Source: Comamonas sp. lk
Lineage (GTDB): Bacteria > Pseudomonadota > Gammaproteobacteria > Burkholderiales > Burkholderiaceae_C
Direction of reading: 5' to 3'
Assembly (NCBI GenBank): GCA_945865425.1
Contig: CAMBFN010000003.1
Coordinates: forward strand, 1-47,073
Length of the DNA: 47,073 nt
In this document: positions 26,186 to 34,536 of the stretch, in pieces
How the letters are laid out: every line of letters starts with the position of its first letter
Position numbering within the stretch: position 1 is the first letter of the stretch
Program-made: the position numbers and the translations under genes
Notes under the pieces: generated by a model
Database searches by the model: none
What the model was told of the DNA's origin: nothing
The model's input: only the letters and a program-made list of their open reading frames with translations

Positions 26186-27442
26186 CTACTGCAAATGGTT
26201 GTAAGGACCAGTGCCCGCTTCGTCGATGTAGCGGCCTTGGGCAAAGCGGTCCAGCGTAAAACCGGCGTTATAGGCATGCGGCGCCTCATTGGCAATCGTG
26301 TGCGCAAAACACCAGCCCGAAGCCGGCGTCGCCTTAAAGCCGCCATAGCACCAACCGGTATTGAGGTAGAGCCCATCGACCGGGGTTTTGGTGATGATGG
26401 GACTGCCGTCAGGCGTCATGTCCATGATGCCGCCCCAGTGGCGCAGCACGCGCAGGCGCGCGGCGCTGGGCATGGCACTGACCAGGGCTTGCGTGACTTC
26501 GCTGACGTTGGCTAGATTGCCACGCTGTGCGTAGGAGTTGTATCTGTCGATATGACCGCCAAACACCAAGCCACCTTTGTCAGATTGAGAGAAATAAAAA
26601 TACGAAGCTGACCACACCACCACATGGTTAACGATGGGCTTGATGGACTCGGTGACATAGGCTTGCAGCACATGGCTGTCGATGGGTAATTGCAGCCCCG
26701 CCTTTTGCGCCAGCGGCGAGGTGTTGCCCGCCACCGCCATGCCGACCTTACCCGCGCTGATGGTGCCGCGCGAAGTGTGTACGCCAGTGATGCGCTCGCC
26801 CGACCATTCAAAGTCGCGCACTTCGCAGTTTTGGATGATGTCCACGCCCAGCGCATTGGCTGCGCGTGCATAGCCCCAGACTACGGCATCGTGGCGCGCT
26901 GTGCCGGCGTCCGGTTGCAGCATGGCGCCATAGATAGGAAAGCGCGCCTCGTCCGAAAAGTCAAGGTAGGGCGCTTCTTTCATCACATCTTCGCGGGTCA
27001 GGATATCGGCGCGGATGCCGTTCAGACGCATGATGTTGGCCCGGCGGATTTGCGCATCGTGCCCGCTGGGCGACATGGTGACATACAAATAGCCGCGCGG
27101 TGAGAACATGACGTTGTAGTTCAGCTCTTGCGACATGCTGCGCCACAAAGACATGGAGTGTTCGTAAAACGCGGTGTTGTCTTGCATCATGTAGTTGGAG
27201 CGCACGATGGTGGTGTTACGTCCGGCATTGCCCGAACCGATATAGCCTTTTTCTAGCACTGCAATATTTTTGATGCCGTGGTTTTTCGCCAGATAATAGG
27301 CGGTCGCCAAACCGTGCCCGCCGCCACCGATGATGATGACGTCATAGCTTTTGCGCGGCTCGGGGTCGCGCCAGGCGCGGTCCCAGTGTTGGTGTCCGCC
27401 AAGGGCGTTGCGCAATAGCGCCCAGGCCGAGTAGTGCGTCAT
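26186..27442 (-). CDS. soxB: Sarcosine oxidase beta subunit
   Basis: 418 residues. It has the FAD motif YDVIIIGGGGHGLATAYYLAKNHG, the GNAGRNTTIVRSNY segment, and PDAGTARHDAVVWGYARAA with His184 in the position of the covalent FMN-linked His. A C-terminal GWCYGGFKATPASGW segment is also characteristic. This subunit holds the sarcosine-oxidising FAD and the FMN that reacts with oxygen. An AAGGAG site lies eight bases before the ATG. It follows the dimethylglycine-dehydrogenase-type gene by 12 bp. Confidence 0.94.
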   Translation of the reverse strand: MTHYSAWALLRNALGGHQHWDRAWRDPEPRKSYDVIIIGGGGHGLATAYYLAKNHGIKNIAVLEKGYIGSGNAGRNTTIVRSNYMMQDNTAFYEHSMSLWRSMSQELNYNVMFSPRGYLYVTMSPSGHDAQIRRANIMRLNGIRADILTREDVMKEAPYLDFSDEARFPIYGAMLQPDAGTARHDAVVWGYARAANALGVDIIQNCEVRDFEWSGERITGVHTSRGTISAGKVGMAVAGNTSPLAQKAGLQLPIDSHVLQAYVTESIKPIVNHVVVWSASYFYFSQSDKGGLVFGGHIDRYNSYAQRGNLANVSEVTQALVSAMPSAARLRVLRHWGGIMDMTPDGSPIITKTPVDGLYLNTGWCYGGFKATPASGWCFAHTIANEAPHAYNAGFTLDRFAQGRYIDEAGTGPYNHLQ

Positions 27443-27454
27443 CGCTTGGGCTCC

Positions 27455-29884
27455 TTACATGCGCATGCGTTTGGCTTCGGGGTCAAACGGCGGGTCCATT
27501 TGCAAGCGGGCCGGGCGACGTTCTCCCAGGATTTCAATCTCTAAGTTCATATCCGGCTTAAAGCATTCGGTGGGGATATAGCCTTGCGCCAGCGACTGGT
27601 TCACATAGTGGCCAAAGCCGCCCGAGGTAACCCAGCCAACCACGTTGCCATCGACCCAGATCGGCTCGTCGCCCATCACATCACAGTCCAGCGCGTCCAC
27701 CACCATAAAGATGCGCGTCTTTCGCGGGCCGTCTTGCTTTTCTTTGATAGCTGCTGCTTTGCCGATGTACTCGTGTTTGTCGAGTTTGACAAAACGGTCC
27801 AGTCCGGCCTCGAAGGGGCCGTAGATGGGGCGGAACTCGCGGTACCAAGTGCCGAAGTTTTTTTCCAGACGCAGGCACAAGAGCGCGCGCATACCGAAGT
27901 TTTTGATACCCAAATCCGCACCCGCTGCCATGATGCTTTCGTACAAGCGGCGCTGGTATTCGGGCGCTACCCAAATTTCGTAGCCCAGGTCGCCGGTGTA
28001 GGTCACGCGGTTGATCTTGGCCTGCACCGTGGCAATTTCCATTTCGCGGTAGTCCATGAATTTGAAGGCTTCGTTGGACACGTCCTCATCGGTCAGGCGT
28101 TGCAGCAGTTCGCGCGACTTGGGGCCGGCAATCGATAAGCCGATCAGCTTCATGCCGTAGGGCGTGATGTGCACCGAGCCGTCTTTGGGCAAGGTCTGCT
28201 CAAACCAGCGCATGTGGTAGACCTGCGCCTGGCTGGAGCCCCACCTCATGAAGCGGCCTTCCTCGGCTTTTGCAATGGTGAAGTCGCCAATGATCTTGCC
28301 CTGGTGGTTGAGCATGGGACACAGCTGCAAACGCCCTGTTTTTGGCAAGGTATTGGTCATAAGGCCTTGCAGCCAGGCATGGGCACCTGGGCCAGTGATT
28401 TCGTACTTGGCGAAGTTAGCCACCTCGGTCACGCCAACTGCCTCGCGCACCGCTTTGCATTCTGCTTTGATAGGCTCAAAGTCATTGGAGCGGTGGAAGG
28501 ACACGATGTCTTTGGCCTCAGTACCTTGGGGTGCAAACCACAGCGGCGTTTCCATGCCCCAGGAGTCGCCCATCACCGCGCCTTGTTGGATGAATTTGTC
28601 GTACAGCGGCGTAGTTTGCAGCGGCCTGCCTGCCGGCAGTTCCTCATTGGGGAAGCGGATGCGAAAACGGCGCGAATAGTTTTCGCGTACTTTGGCGTTG
28701 GTATAGGTGCGCGTGGCCCAGTCGCCGTAGCGCGCCACGTCCATGCCCCAGATGTCAAAGCCGGGGTCACCATCTACCATCCAGTTGGACAGCGCCAGGC
28801 CTACACCGCCGCCCTGGCTAAAGCCTGCCATCACGCCGCACGCGCTCCAAAAGTTGGTGCGCCCCTGCACCGGGCCGACCAGCGGGTTGCCGTCGGGCGC
28901 GACAGTGAAAGGCCCGTTGATCACGCGCTTGATGCCCGCATGCTCCAAGGTGGGGAAATGCTTGAAGGCGATTTCCAGTGAGGGCGCGATACGGTCCAGG
29001 TCGGGCTGCAGCAGTTCCTGGCCAAAGCTCCAGGGTGTGGTCTTGGTAGACCAGGGCTTACCTGCTTGCTCATAAACGCCTAGCACCATGCCTTTGCCCT
29101 CCTGGCGCAAATAGCTCTCGGCGCCGAAGTCGATGACGTGGCCGATCTCTTTACCGGCGCTTTTGTTAAAGGCTTCGACTTCGGGGATATCGTCAGTAAC
29201 CAAGTACATATGCTCCATGGCCAGCACCGGTAGCTCGATGCCCACCATGCGGCCCACTTCACGCGCCCACAGGCCGCCCGCGTTGACCACATGTTCGCAT
29301 TCGACCACGCCTTTGTTGGTGATGACGCGCCAGGTGCCGTCGGGCTTTTGCTCCAGACTTTCGACCTTGGTTTGCACTTCGATGGTCGCCCCGCCCAGGC
29401 GTGCCGCCTTGGCATAAGCGTAGGTGGTGCCGCTCGGGTCTAAGTGACCTTCATTGGGGTCTAGGAGCGCGCCTAGAAAATATTTTTCTTCAATGAAAGG
29501 GAAATAATTCAAGGCTTCTTTGATCGAAATAATTTCAGTTTCCATACCCAGGTAGCGGCCGCGCGCCACCGTCATCTTCAAAAACTCCATGCGCTCGGGT
29601 GTGTCGGCCAGCATGATGCCGGGCGATTTGTGCAAGCCGCATGATTGGCCGGAAATGCGTTCCAACTCTTCATACAAGCTGACCGTATAGCTTTGCAGCA
29701 TGGCCACATTGGGGTCGCCATTGAGTGTGTGAAAGCCCCCGGCTGCATGCCAGGTGGAGCCCGAAGTCAGCTGGTCGCGTTCCAGCAGCATCACATCGCT
29801 CCAACCTTTTTTAGTCAGGTGGTAGAGCACCGAACATCCGACGACACCGCCGCCGATGATGACTACCCGTGCTGTTGTTTTCAT
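27455..29884 (-). CDS. Dimethylglycine/sarcosine dehydrogenase-type FAD and GcvT fusion protein
   Basis: 809 residues. The N-terminal half is a DAO-type oxidoreductase (VVIIGGGVVGCSVLYHLTKKG) with SGSTWHAAGG, whose His matches the covalent FAD attachment site of mitochondrial dimethylglycine dehydrogenase, then a FAO_M region. The C-terminal half, from about residue 430, is a GcvT aminomethyltransferase with a GcvT_C tail that captures the oxidised methyl group on tetrahydrofolate. Dimethylglycine to sarcosine is the likely reaction, with product passed to the sarcosine oxidase encoded next; other N-methyl amines are possible. The ATG at 29884 has an AAGGAT site eight bases upstream. It follows the MttB-like gene by 35 bp. 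Confidence 0.9.
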   Translation of the reverse strand: MKTTARVVIIGGGVVGCSVLYHLTKKGWSDVMLLERDQLTSGSTWHAAGGFHTLNGDPNVAMLQSYTVSLYEELERISGQSCGLHKSPGIMLADTPERMEFLKMTVARGRYLGMETEIISIKEALNYFPFIEEKYFLGALLDPNEGHLDPSGTTYAYAKAARLGGATIEVQTKVESLEQKPDGTWRVITNKGVVECEHVVNAGGLWAREVGRMVGIELPVLAMEHMYLVTDDIPEVEAFNKSAGKEIGHVIDFGAESYLRQEGKGMVLGVYEQAGKPWSTKTTPWSFGQELLQPDLDRIAPSLEIAFKHFPTLEHAGIKRVINGPFTVAPDGNPLVGPVQGRTNFWSACGVMAGFSQGGGVGLALSNWMVDGDPGFDIWGMDVARYGDWATRTYTNAKVRENYSRRFRIRFPNEELPAGRPLQTTPLYDKFIQQGAVMGDSWGMETPLWFAPQGTEAKDIVSFHRSNDFEPIKAECKAVREAVGVTEVANFAKYEITGPGAHAWLQGLMTNTLPKTGRLQLCPMLNHQGKIIGDFTIAKAEEGRFMRWGSSQAQVYHMRWFEQTLPKDGSVHITPYGMKLIGLSIAGPKSRELLQRLTDEDVSNEAFKFMDYREMEIATVQAKINRVTYTGDLGYEIWVAPEYQRRLYESIMAAGADLGIKNFGMRALLCLRLEKNFGTWYREFRPIYGPFEAGLDRFVKLDKHEYIGKAAAIKEKQDGPRKTRIFMVVDALDCDVMGDEPIWVDGNVVGWVTSGGFGHYVNQSLAQGYIPTECFKPDMNLEIEILGERRPARLQMDPPFDPEAKRMRM

Positions 29885-29919
29885 ATCTGCAAATCCTTCT
29901 ACCAGAGAAATACAAAAAA

Positions 29920-31479
29920 TTAAAAGTCGGTGGGTGCGCCGCCCTGGGATTTGCGCAGACTGACAAAAGCATCGAGCTCTTCTTCGATAGCCGCGTCCAT
30001 CGGCGGACGCTCGTAAGCTTCTAGTTCTTTCTGCCAAATGGCGTTGGCCTTTTGGTCGGCCGTGGGTCGGCCGCCTTCATCCCAAGATTCGAAGTTACGC
30101 CAGTCTGAAATGATGGGCGAATAAAACGCCGTCTCAAAACGCTCTAGCGTGTGCGCCGTTCCAAAATAATGGCCGCCGGGGCCTACATCGCGTATGGCGT
30201 CCAGCGCCAGTCCGGCGGGGCTGACATCCAGCGGCGTAAGGAACTCGGCCACCATTTGCAAGAGGTCGCAGTCGAGGATAAATTTTTCAAACGACGCGGT
30301 CAGGCCACCTTCCATCCAGCCGGCGCTGTGCATGATGAAATTACCGCCGGCTTGCGTCAGTGCCCACAACGAAAACACCGATTCATAAGCCGCTTGCGCA
30401 TCGACGGTGTTGGCTGCGTTCACATTGGAGGTGCGGTAGGGGATGCCGTATTTGCGGCACAGTTGCCCGCCCACCAGAACCGCCTTCATGTACTCGGGTG
30501 TGCCAAAGGCAGGCGCTCCGCTTTTCATATCGACGTTGGAGGTAAAGCCACCATACACCACCGGTGCGCCGGGGCGCACCAATTGGGTCAGGGTAATACC
30601 GGCCAGCGCTTCGGCGTTTTGCTGCGCCAGCGCACCGGCAATCGTGACCGGCGCCATGGCCCCGGCCAGTGTGAAAGGCGTGAGCATGATGATCTGGTTG
30701 CGCGAGGACATTTCCAAAATACCTTGCAACATGGGCGTGTCCAGGCGCAGCGGAGACGAACTGTTGATGATGGAAAACAGCGAAGGTTCGCGCTCAAGTT
30801 GTTCATTACTGATGCCGCGCGCAATGCGCACTATTTCCAAAGCATCTTGGTTGCGTTCTTTGCCCAGCGAATAGGCGTGAAAAGCTTTGTCGGTGAGTTT
30901 GGCGATGTCGGACAAGCAGTCCAGATGCCGCACCGAGGCATGCAAGTCCACTGGCTCTACAGGATAACCGCCGGTGCAATGGATGATGTCGTAGCGCTGC
31001 GCTAGTTTCACCAGATTGCGAAAGTCCTGCTGGTTACCTGCGCGCCGCCCGCCTTGCATGTCCGAGCAATTGGGTGGGCTGGCCACTTGCGCAAAAGCCA
31101 GGTTGTTGCCGCCAATGCGGATATTGCGTTCCGGGTTGCGTGCATGCAGGGTGAACTCGGAGGGGCAAGTCTTAATGCTCTCCAAAATCAGATGACGGTC
31201 AAAACGCACGCGCTCGGAACCGTCGCGCACGTCGGCGCCGGCTTTTTTCAATATCGCACGCGCGCCTGGGTGCATGAAGTCCATGCCCATTTCTTCCAGG
31301 ATGGTGAGTGAGGCGTTATGGATCGCTTCCAACTCGTCCTCTGACACCATGGGCGTGGGTGGCAGGCGGTGCTTTAGCTTGCGGTATTTGGTGGTGGGGG
31401 GTGCAACGCGGACGGTGCCGCTGCCTCGGCCCGCGCGACGTCTTGCCGGCGAGCTGGGCGCTGTTGCTTCTTCTGTCAT
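29920..31479 (-). CDS. MttB-family (non-pyrrolysine) methyltransferase
   Basis: 519 residues of the trimethylamine methyltransferase superfamily (COG5598). A basic N-terminal tail (PARRRAGRGSG) precedes the TIM-barrel family core, with EELDAF near the C-terminus. Residues about 308-330 carry GGFTSNVDMKSGAPAFGTPE, the region corresponding to the family active site. The frame is open without an in-frame TAG, so no pyrrolysine is encoded. Non-Pyl members in anaerobes demethylate glycine betaine (MtgB), proline betaine (MtpB), carnitine or gamma-butyrobetaine, passing the methyl to a corrinoid protein. No corrinoid protein is encoded in this window. As first gene of the demethylation block it probably acts on a quaternary amine; the mechanism is open. 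Confidence 0.86.
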   Translation of the reverse strand: MTEEATAPSSPARRRAGRGSGTVRVAPPTTKYRKLKHRLPPTPMVSEDELEAIHNASLTILEEMGMDFMHPGARAILKKAGADVRDGSERVRFDRHLILESIKTCPSEFTLHARNPERNIRIGGNNLAFAQVASPPNCSDMQGGRRAGNQQDFRNLVKLAQRYDIIHCTGGYPVEPVDLHASVRHLDCLSDIAKLTDKAFHAYSLGKERNQDALEIVRIARGISNEQLEREPSLFSIINSSSPLRLDTPMLQGILEMSSRNQIIMLTPFTLAGAMAPVTIAGALAQQNAEALAGITLTQLVRPGAPVVYGGFTSNVDMKSGAPAFGTPEYMKAVLVGGQLCRKYGIPYRTSNVNAANTVDAQAAYESVFSLWALTQAGGNFIMHSAGWMEGGLTASFEKFILDCDLLQMVAEFLTPLDVSPAGLALDAIRDVGPGGHYFGTAHTLERFETAFYSPIISDWRNFESWDEGGRPTADQKANAIWQKELEAYERPPMDAAIEEELDAFVSLRKSQGGAPTDF

Positions 31480-31857
31480 GTGGGGTGTCTCCGCTTAGAA
31501 CCGATGCAGGAATGTGCGTTCACCGGCCAGGTCGCGATGCCTTAGTGGGCGGCGCACGGGCAAGCACAGCAATTCTATGCAGTTCACCCAAGGTAAATGG
31601 CATGGGTCCCCTCGATTCGCAGAGCCGCTTGCGGCCTGGGCAAGCGCTTGGCCGCCCGTTCACAGGCTCGCGCAGTGCAGACCAAAAGCCCTTGCTTAGA
31701 GGGGAATTGCACTGTCTTTGCATCTTCACGGGGCAGAGGCACAATCACGCATTGCCGCGATAGTGCCATTGGGAGGCGCAATTTTATAAATTGCCCAATG
31801 GCAGCGCAAGGACAATGACCCCCTCTTTGCCAACGCAATGGCTGCCGGAGTGCCCCT
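31480..31857. other. Divergent intergenic region
   Basis: A 378-bp gap between the divergent MttB-like gene (minus) and the flavoprotein gene (plus), expected to hold promoters for both. The notable structure is the long palindrome at 31764-31803. Short open frames on both strands look non-coding by composition. I found no riboswitch consensus, including that of the glycine riboswitch, and no RNA gene. Confidence 0.5.
31764..31803. promoter_or_regulatory. Long imperfect palindrome, candidate operator
   Basis: TGCCATTGG (31764-31772) pairs with CCAATGGCA (31795-31803), and GCAATTT (31778-31784) pairs with AAATTGC (31788-31794), around a TAT centre. The only asymmetry is a GAGGC bulge on the left. 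All 16 stem bases match. The palindrome centre is about 70 bases before the flavoprotein ATG and contains a TATAAA-like box, so a bound regulator could block or activate a promoter here. It could equally form an RNA hairpin if transcription starts upstream. Confidence 0.6.
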
Positions 31858-33369
31858 ATGACAGACGAGGATAAATTTGAAGCGCGCGCCCAGCGCATGC
31901 TTACCCGCTGGGCCGGCCAGCGCATGCCGGTCAGTCGCCGCGAAACCGCTGAGGGCGAGGTGCTGCGCCATGCGCCACCCTGCGTGGGCGCGCTTGATGC
32001 TTCGCTGCAGGTCTATCACGAACCGGCTAAGGCTTTGCCGGTGCTGACCACCTGCGACGTGCTGGTGGTGGGTGCCGGGCCTGCAGGTATTTCAGCCGCT
32101 TTGGCCGCGCGCCGTGCGGGTGCGGACACAGTGTTGCTGGAGCGCTTTGGCTGCCTTGGTGGCGTGATCACCACCGTGGGCATGGAAACTCTGGCCTGGT
32201 ACCGCTACGAAGGCACGGTGGAAGGCGAGGGCATTGGCATCGAAATGGAGCGCATTGCCGCGCAAATGGGGGGTGCGATTAAATGGCCTTATAACGACAG
32301 CCAGTGCCTGGATGCAGATTTTTTTAAGGTGGTGGCCGACCGCTTGATTACGGAAGCCGGGGTGCGGCCTATCTTGCACTGCATGGCGGTGGATGTGATT
32401 TTTGAGGAAGACGGCAAGCGCTTGCGTGGCATTGTTACCGAGAGCAAATCGGGCCGCCAGGTGGTGCTAGCCAAGCGTATCGTGGACTGCTCGGGCGATG
32501 CGGATATCGCCCATCTGGCCGGGGCTAGCTACCGCAAAACGCCCAAGGACAAGATGCTGGGCATGACCACCGTGTTTAACGCCTCAGGCGTGGATACCCA
32601 AACGTTTTTGAATTACACCGAAAGCCAGCCCGCCACCTACGCCGACTGGAGCCGCACCTGGGCGCAAGAAACCACGGGCAAAGAAGACACGCTGCGTAGC
32701 CCGTATCTGGACAAAGAATTTGATACCGCCCGCGAGCTAGGGGTGATACCGGCGGACAGCACCAATATCGGTGGTTCCTGGTCTGCTTTGACGCCTGCCG
32801 GTGAGGCCACCAATTTGAATCTGGCGCATATGTACGGCTTTGACCCGACCGATGTGATGGACCTGACGCGGGCCGAAATGCAAGGCCGCCAGGATGCGCT
32901 GCATGCGTTGATGGCGCTCAAAAAAGTAGTGCCTGGTTTTGAAAACGCCAAGCTGCGTAACTTTGGCATGACCTTGGGCGTGCGCGATTCGCGCAAGATT
33001 ATTGGCCGCTACAACTTATGCAGCCAGGACGTGCGCAGCCAAGCTAAGTTTGCCGACAGCATCGGTATCTTTCCGGAGTTTATCGACGGCTACAACATTC
33101 TTATTTTGCCCACTACCGGGCGTTATTTCGAGGTGCCTTACGGTTGTATGGTGCCTTTGGAAGTGGAAAACCTCTTGGTTGCCGGGCGCTGTGTGGCCGG
33201 GGATATGGTCTCGCATGCCGCTATGCGCAATATGATGGCTTGTACCGTGACAGGACAGGGTGCTGGCGTGGCCGCTGCGGTGTCGATCCAACAGGATAAA
33301 AGTACTGCGCACGTAGACATGAAGGGTGTGCAGGCGGAGCTGCAGCGCCAGGGCGTTCGCCTGCATTAA
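31858..33369 (+). CDS. FAD-dependent oxidoreductase of the FAD_oxidored family
   Basis: 503 residues. The FAD motif CDVLVVGAGPAGISAALAARRAG lies at about residues 66-88, followed by LLERFGCLGGVIT, a Cys/Gly-rich loop typical of this family, and a C-terminal VENLLVAGRCVAGDMVSHAAMRNMMACTVTGQGAGVAA segment. The family is broad and mostly uncharacterised. It starts divergently from the N-demethylation block and may act on a related substrate, but nothing in the sequence fixes which. A GGAG ribosome binding site lies about seven bases before the ATG. It ends at a strong terminator and is therefore probably monocistronic. Confidence 0.82.
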   Translation: MTDEDKFEARAQRMLTRWAGQRMPVSRRETAEGEVLRHAPPCVGALDASLQVYHEPAKALPVLTTCDVLVVGAGPAGISAALAARRAGADTVLLERFGCLGGVITTVGMETLAWYRYEGTVEGEGIGIEMERIAAQMGGAIKWPYNDSQCLDADFFKVVADRLITEAGVRPILHCMAVDVIFEEDGKRLRGIVTESKSGRQVVLAKRIVDCSGDADIAHLAGASYRKTPKDKMLGMTTVFNASGVDTQTFLNYTESQPATYADWSRTWAQETTGKEDTLRSPYLDKEFDTARELGVIPADSTNIGGSWSALTPAGEATNLNLAHMYGFDPTDVMDLTRAEMQGRQDALHALMALKKVVPGFENAKLRNFGMTLGVRDSRKIIGRYNLCSQDVRSQAKFADSIGIFPEFIDGYNILILPTTGRYFEVPYGCMVPLEVENLLVAGRCVAGDMVSHAAMRNMMACTVTGQGAGVAAAVSIQQDKSTAHVDMKGVQAELQRQGVRLH

Positions 33370-33395
33370 GCCCCAAGCAGGCACAAAATTGACAC

Positions 33396-33425
33396 AAAAA
33401 AGGCCGGTAGAACCGGCCTTTTTTT
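33396..33425. terminator. Bidirectional intrinsic terminator
   Basis: Stem GGCCGGT / ACCGGCC with a 3-base AGA loop, six A on the left and seven T on the right, so it can terminate transcription from both sides. It lies between the convergent flavoprotein and SWIB genes. Confidence 0.93.
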
Positions 33426-33467
33426 AAGTGCGAAAAACAAGGTGCGAATAGCTCCGCACCGTGTCCA

Positions 33468-33818
33468 TCACGAAAGGTGCTTGCCAATCAGGCCAGCCAT
33501 TTCGAACATTGTTACTTGCGCTTTGCCAAACACTTCTTTAAGTTTGGCGTCTGCATTGATGTTACGCTTGTTGGTAGCGTCTTGCAGTTTTTGTTTCTTG
33601 ATGTAAACCCACAGCTGCTTGACAACTTCGGTACGTGCAAGGGGCTTGGCGCCCACCACAGCAGCCAATGCGGCGCTGGGGGTCAGCGGTTTCATGAATG
33701 CGGCGTTCACAGCGCGCTTTTTGGCCGGAGCCGCTTTCGTTGCAGCTGGAGCCGATTTTGTAATTGCCTTTTTTGCGGGAGCCGCTTTTTTTGCGGGCGC
33801 TGTTTTTGGAGTTGCCAT
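33468..33818 (-). CDS. SWIB/MDM2-domain protein with Ala/Lys-rich tail
   Basis: 116 residues. The first about 40 are repeats of Ala, Pro and Lys (KKAAPAKK, KKRAV) like a histone H1 tail. The rest is a SWIB domain (FMKPLTPSAALAAVVGAKPLARTEVVKQLWVYIKKQKLQ and the KLKEVFGKAQVTMFEMAGLIGKHL end). SWIB is found in eukaryotic chromatin remodellers, chlamydial topoisomerase fusions and small stand-alone proteins of beta-proteobacteria. A DNA-binding, nucleoid-associated role is inferred. It shares the terminator at 33396-33425 with the convergent flavoprotein. Confidence 0.88.
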   Translation of the reverse strand: MATPKTAPAKKAAPAKKAITKSAPAATKAAPAKKRAVNAAFMKPLTPSAALAAVVGAKPLARTEVVKQLWVYIKKQKLQDATNKRNINADAKLKEVFGKAQVTMFEMAGLIGKHLS

Positions 33819-34005
33819 TGCGAGGTGGTCCTTCAGGGGGTTAGTTGATTGCCAACGATAAACTTTACGTCCGGCAGGCGGATGCTACTGGAGAAATTGG
33901 CGCTTTCCAAGAGGGGAAAACGAAATTTTTGCAATAGGACACTTTATTTCGCCCTATTTTTAAACTACTCACAGCCTTTTTCGGGGCTGTCAAAGCGAGA
34001 ACTTC

Positions 34006-34536
34006 ATGACCAAGCCCATTCTCACCGCCGACCTGTGCGATGGTTTCATGCGCCGGGCGCAGACTGATTTTGCAGTTTTACCGCCGGTATTTACCCACTT
34101 TGGAGGCCGTAAAGTTTTCAGCGGGCCGGTGCGCACGGTGAAGTGTTTTGAGGACAATTCCATGGTCATGGAGGCGATTGGGGAACTCGGTTGGGTCGAT
34201 ACCGCGCTGGGCCGCGTGGCGCAGGTTTTGGTAATCGATGGCGGCGCGTCGATGCGCCGGGCGCTAGTCGGAGGCAATATTGCCGCGCTGGCAGCGCGCA
34301 ATGGCTGGGCCGGTGTGCTGGTCGATGGTTGCGTGCGCGATGTGTATGAACTGGCGGCCTGCGAGCTCGGCATTTGCGCTTTGGCGCTCATGCCTTTGCC
34401 CACTGAAAAACGCCAGACTGGGCAGCGAGATGTTGAAGTGCAGGTGCAAGGCGTGCGCATCACACCAGGACAATGGCTGTATGCCGATGAAGACGGTATC
34501 GTGGTCTGCGCTCAATCCGAGTCGCAGGCCGATTGA
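34006..34536 (+). CDS. RraA-family protein (4-hydroxy-4-methyl-2-oxoglutarate aldolase or RNase E regulator fold)
   Basis: 176 residues of the RraA/HMG-aldolase family: N-terminal ILTADLCDGF, the central VLVIDGGASMRRALVGGNIAALAARNGWAGVLVDGCVRDVYEL region, which contains the GG-x-RA and GC-x-RD motifs, and a short C-terminus with PGQWLYADEDGIVV. RraA proper binds RNase E; the aldolases share the fold and the GG-x20-RD metal/pyruvate site. The Arg-Asp pair is present, so aldolase or oxaloacetate decarboxylase activity is possible. A small hairpin (ACAGCC / GGCTGT) lies in the upstream 33969-33990. The 3-prime end overlaps the convergent transporter gene by 25 bp. Confidence 0.85.
   Translation: MTKPILTADLCDGFMRRAQTDFAVLPPVFTHFGGRKVFSGPVRTVKCFEDNSMVMEAIGELGWVDTALGRVAQVLVIDGGASMRRALVGGNIAALAARNGWAGVLVDGCVRDVYELAACELGICALALMPLPTEKRQTGQRDVEVQVQGVRITPGQWLYADEDGIVVCAQSESQAD

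Noticed and set aside
29920-31479. Pyrrolysine-containing trimethylamine methyltransferase
   Set aside because: The frame is continuous with no TAG codon and there are no pyl genes in the window.
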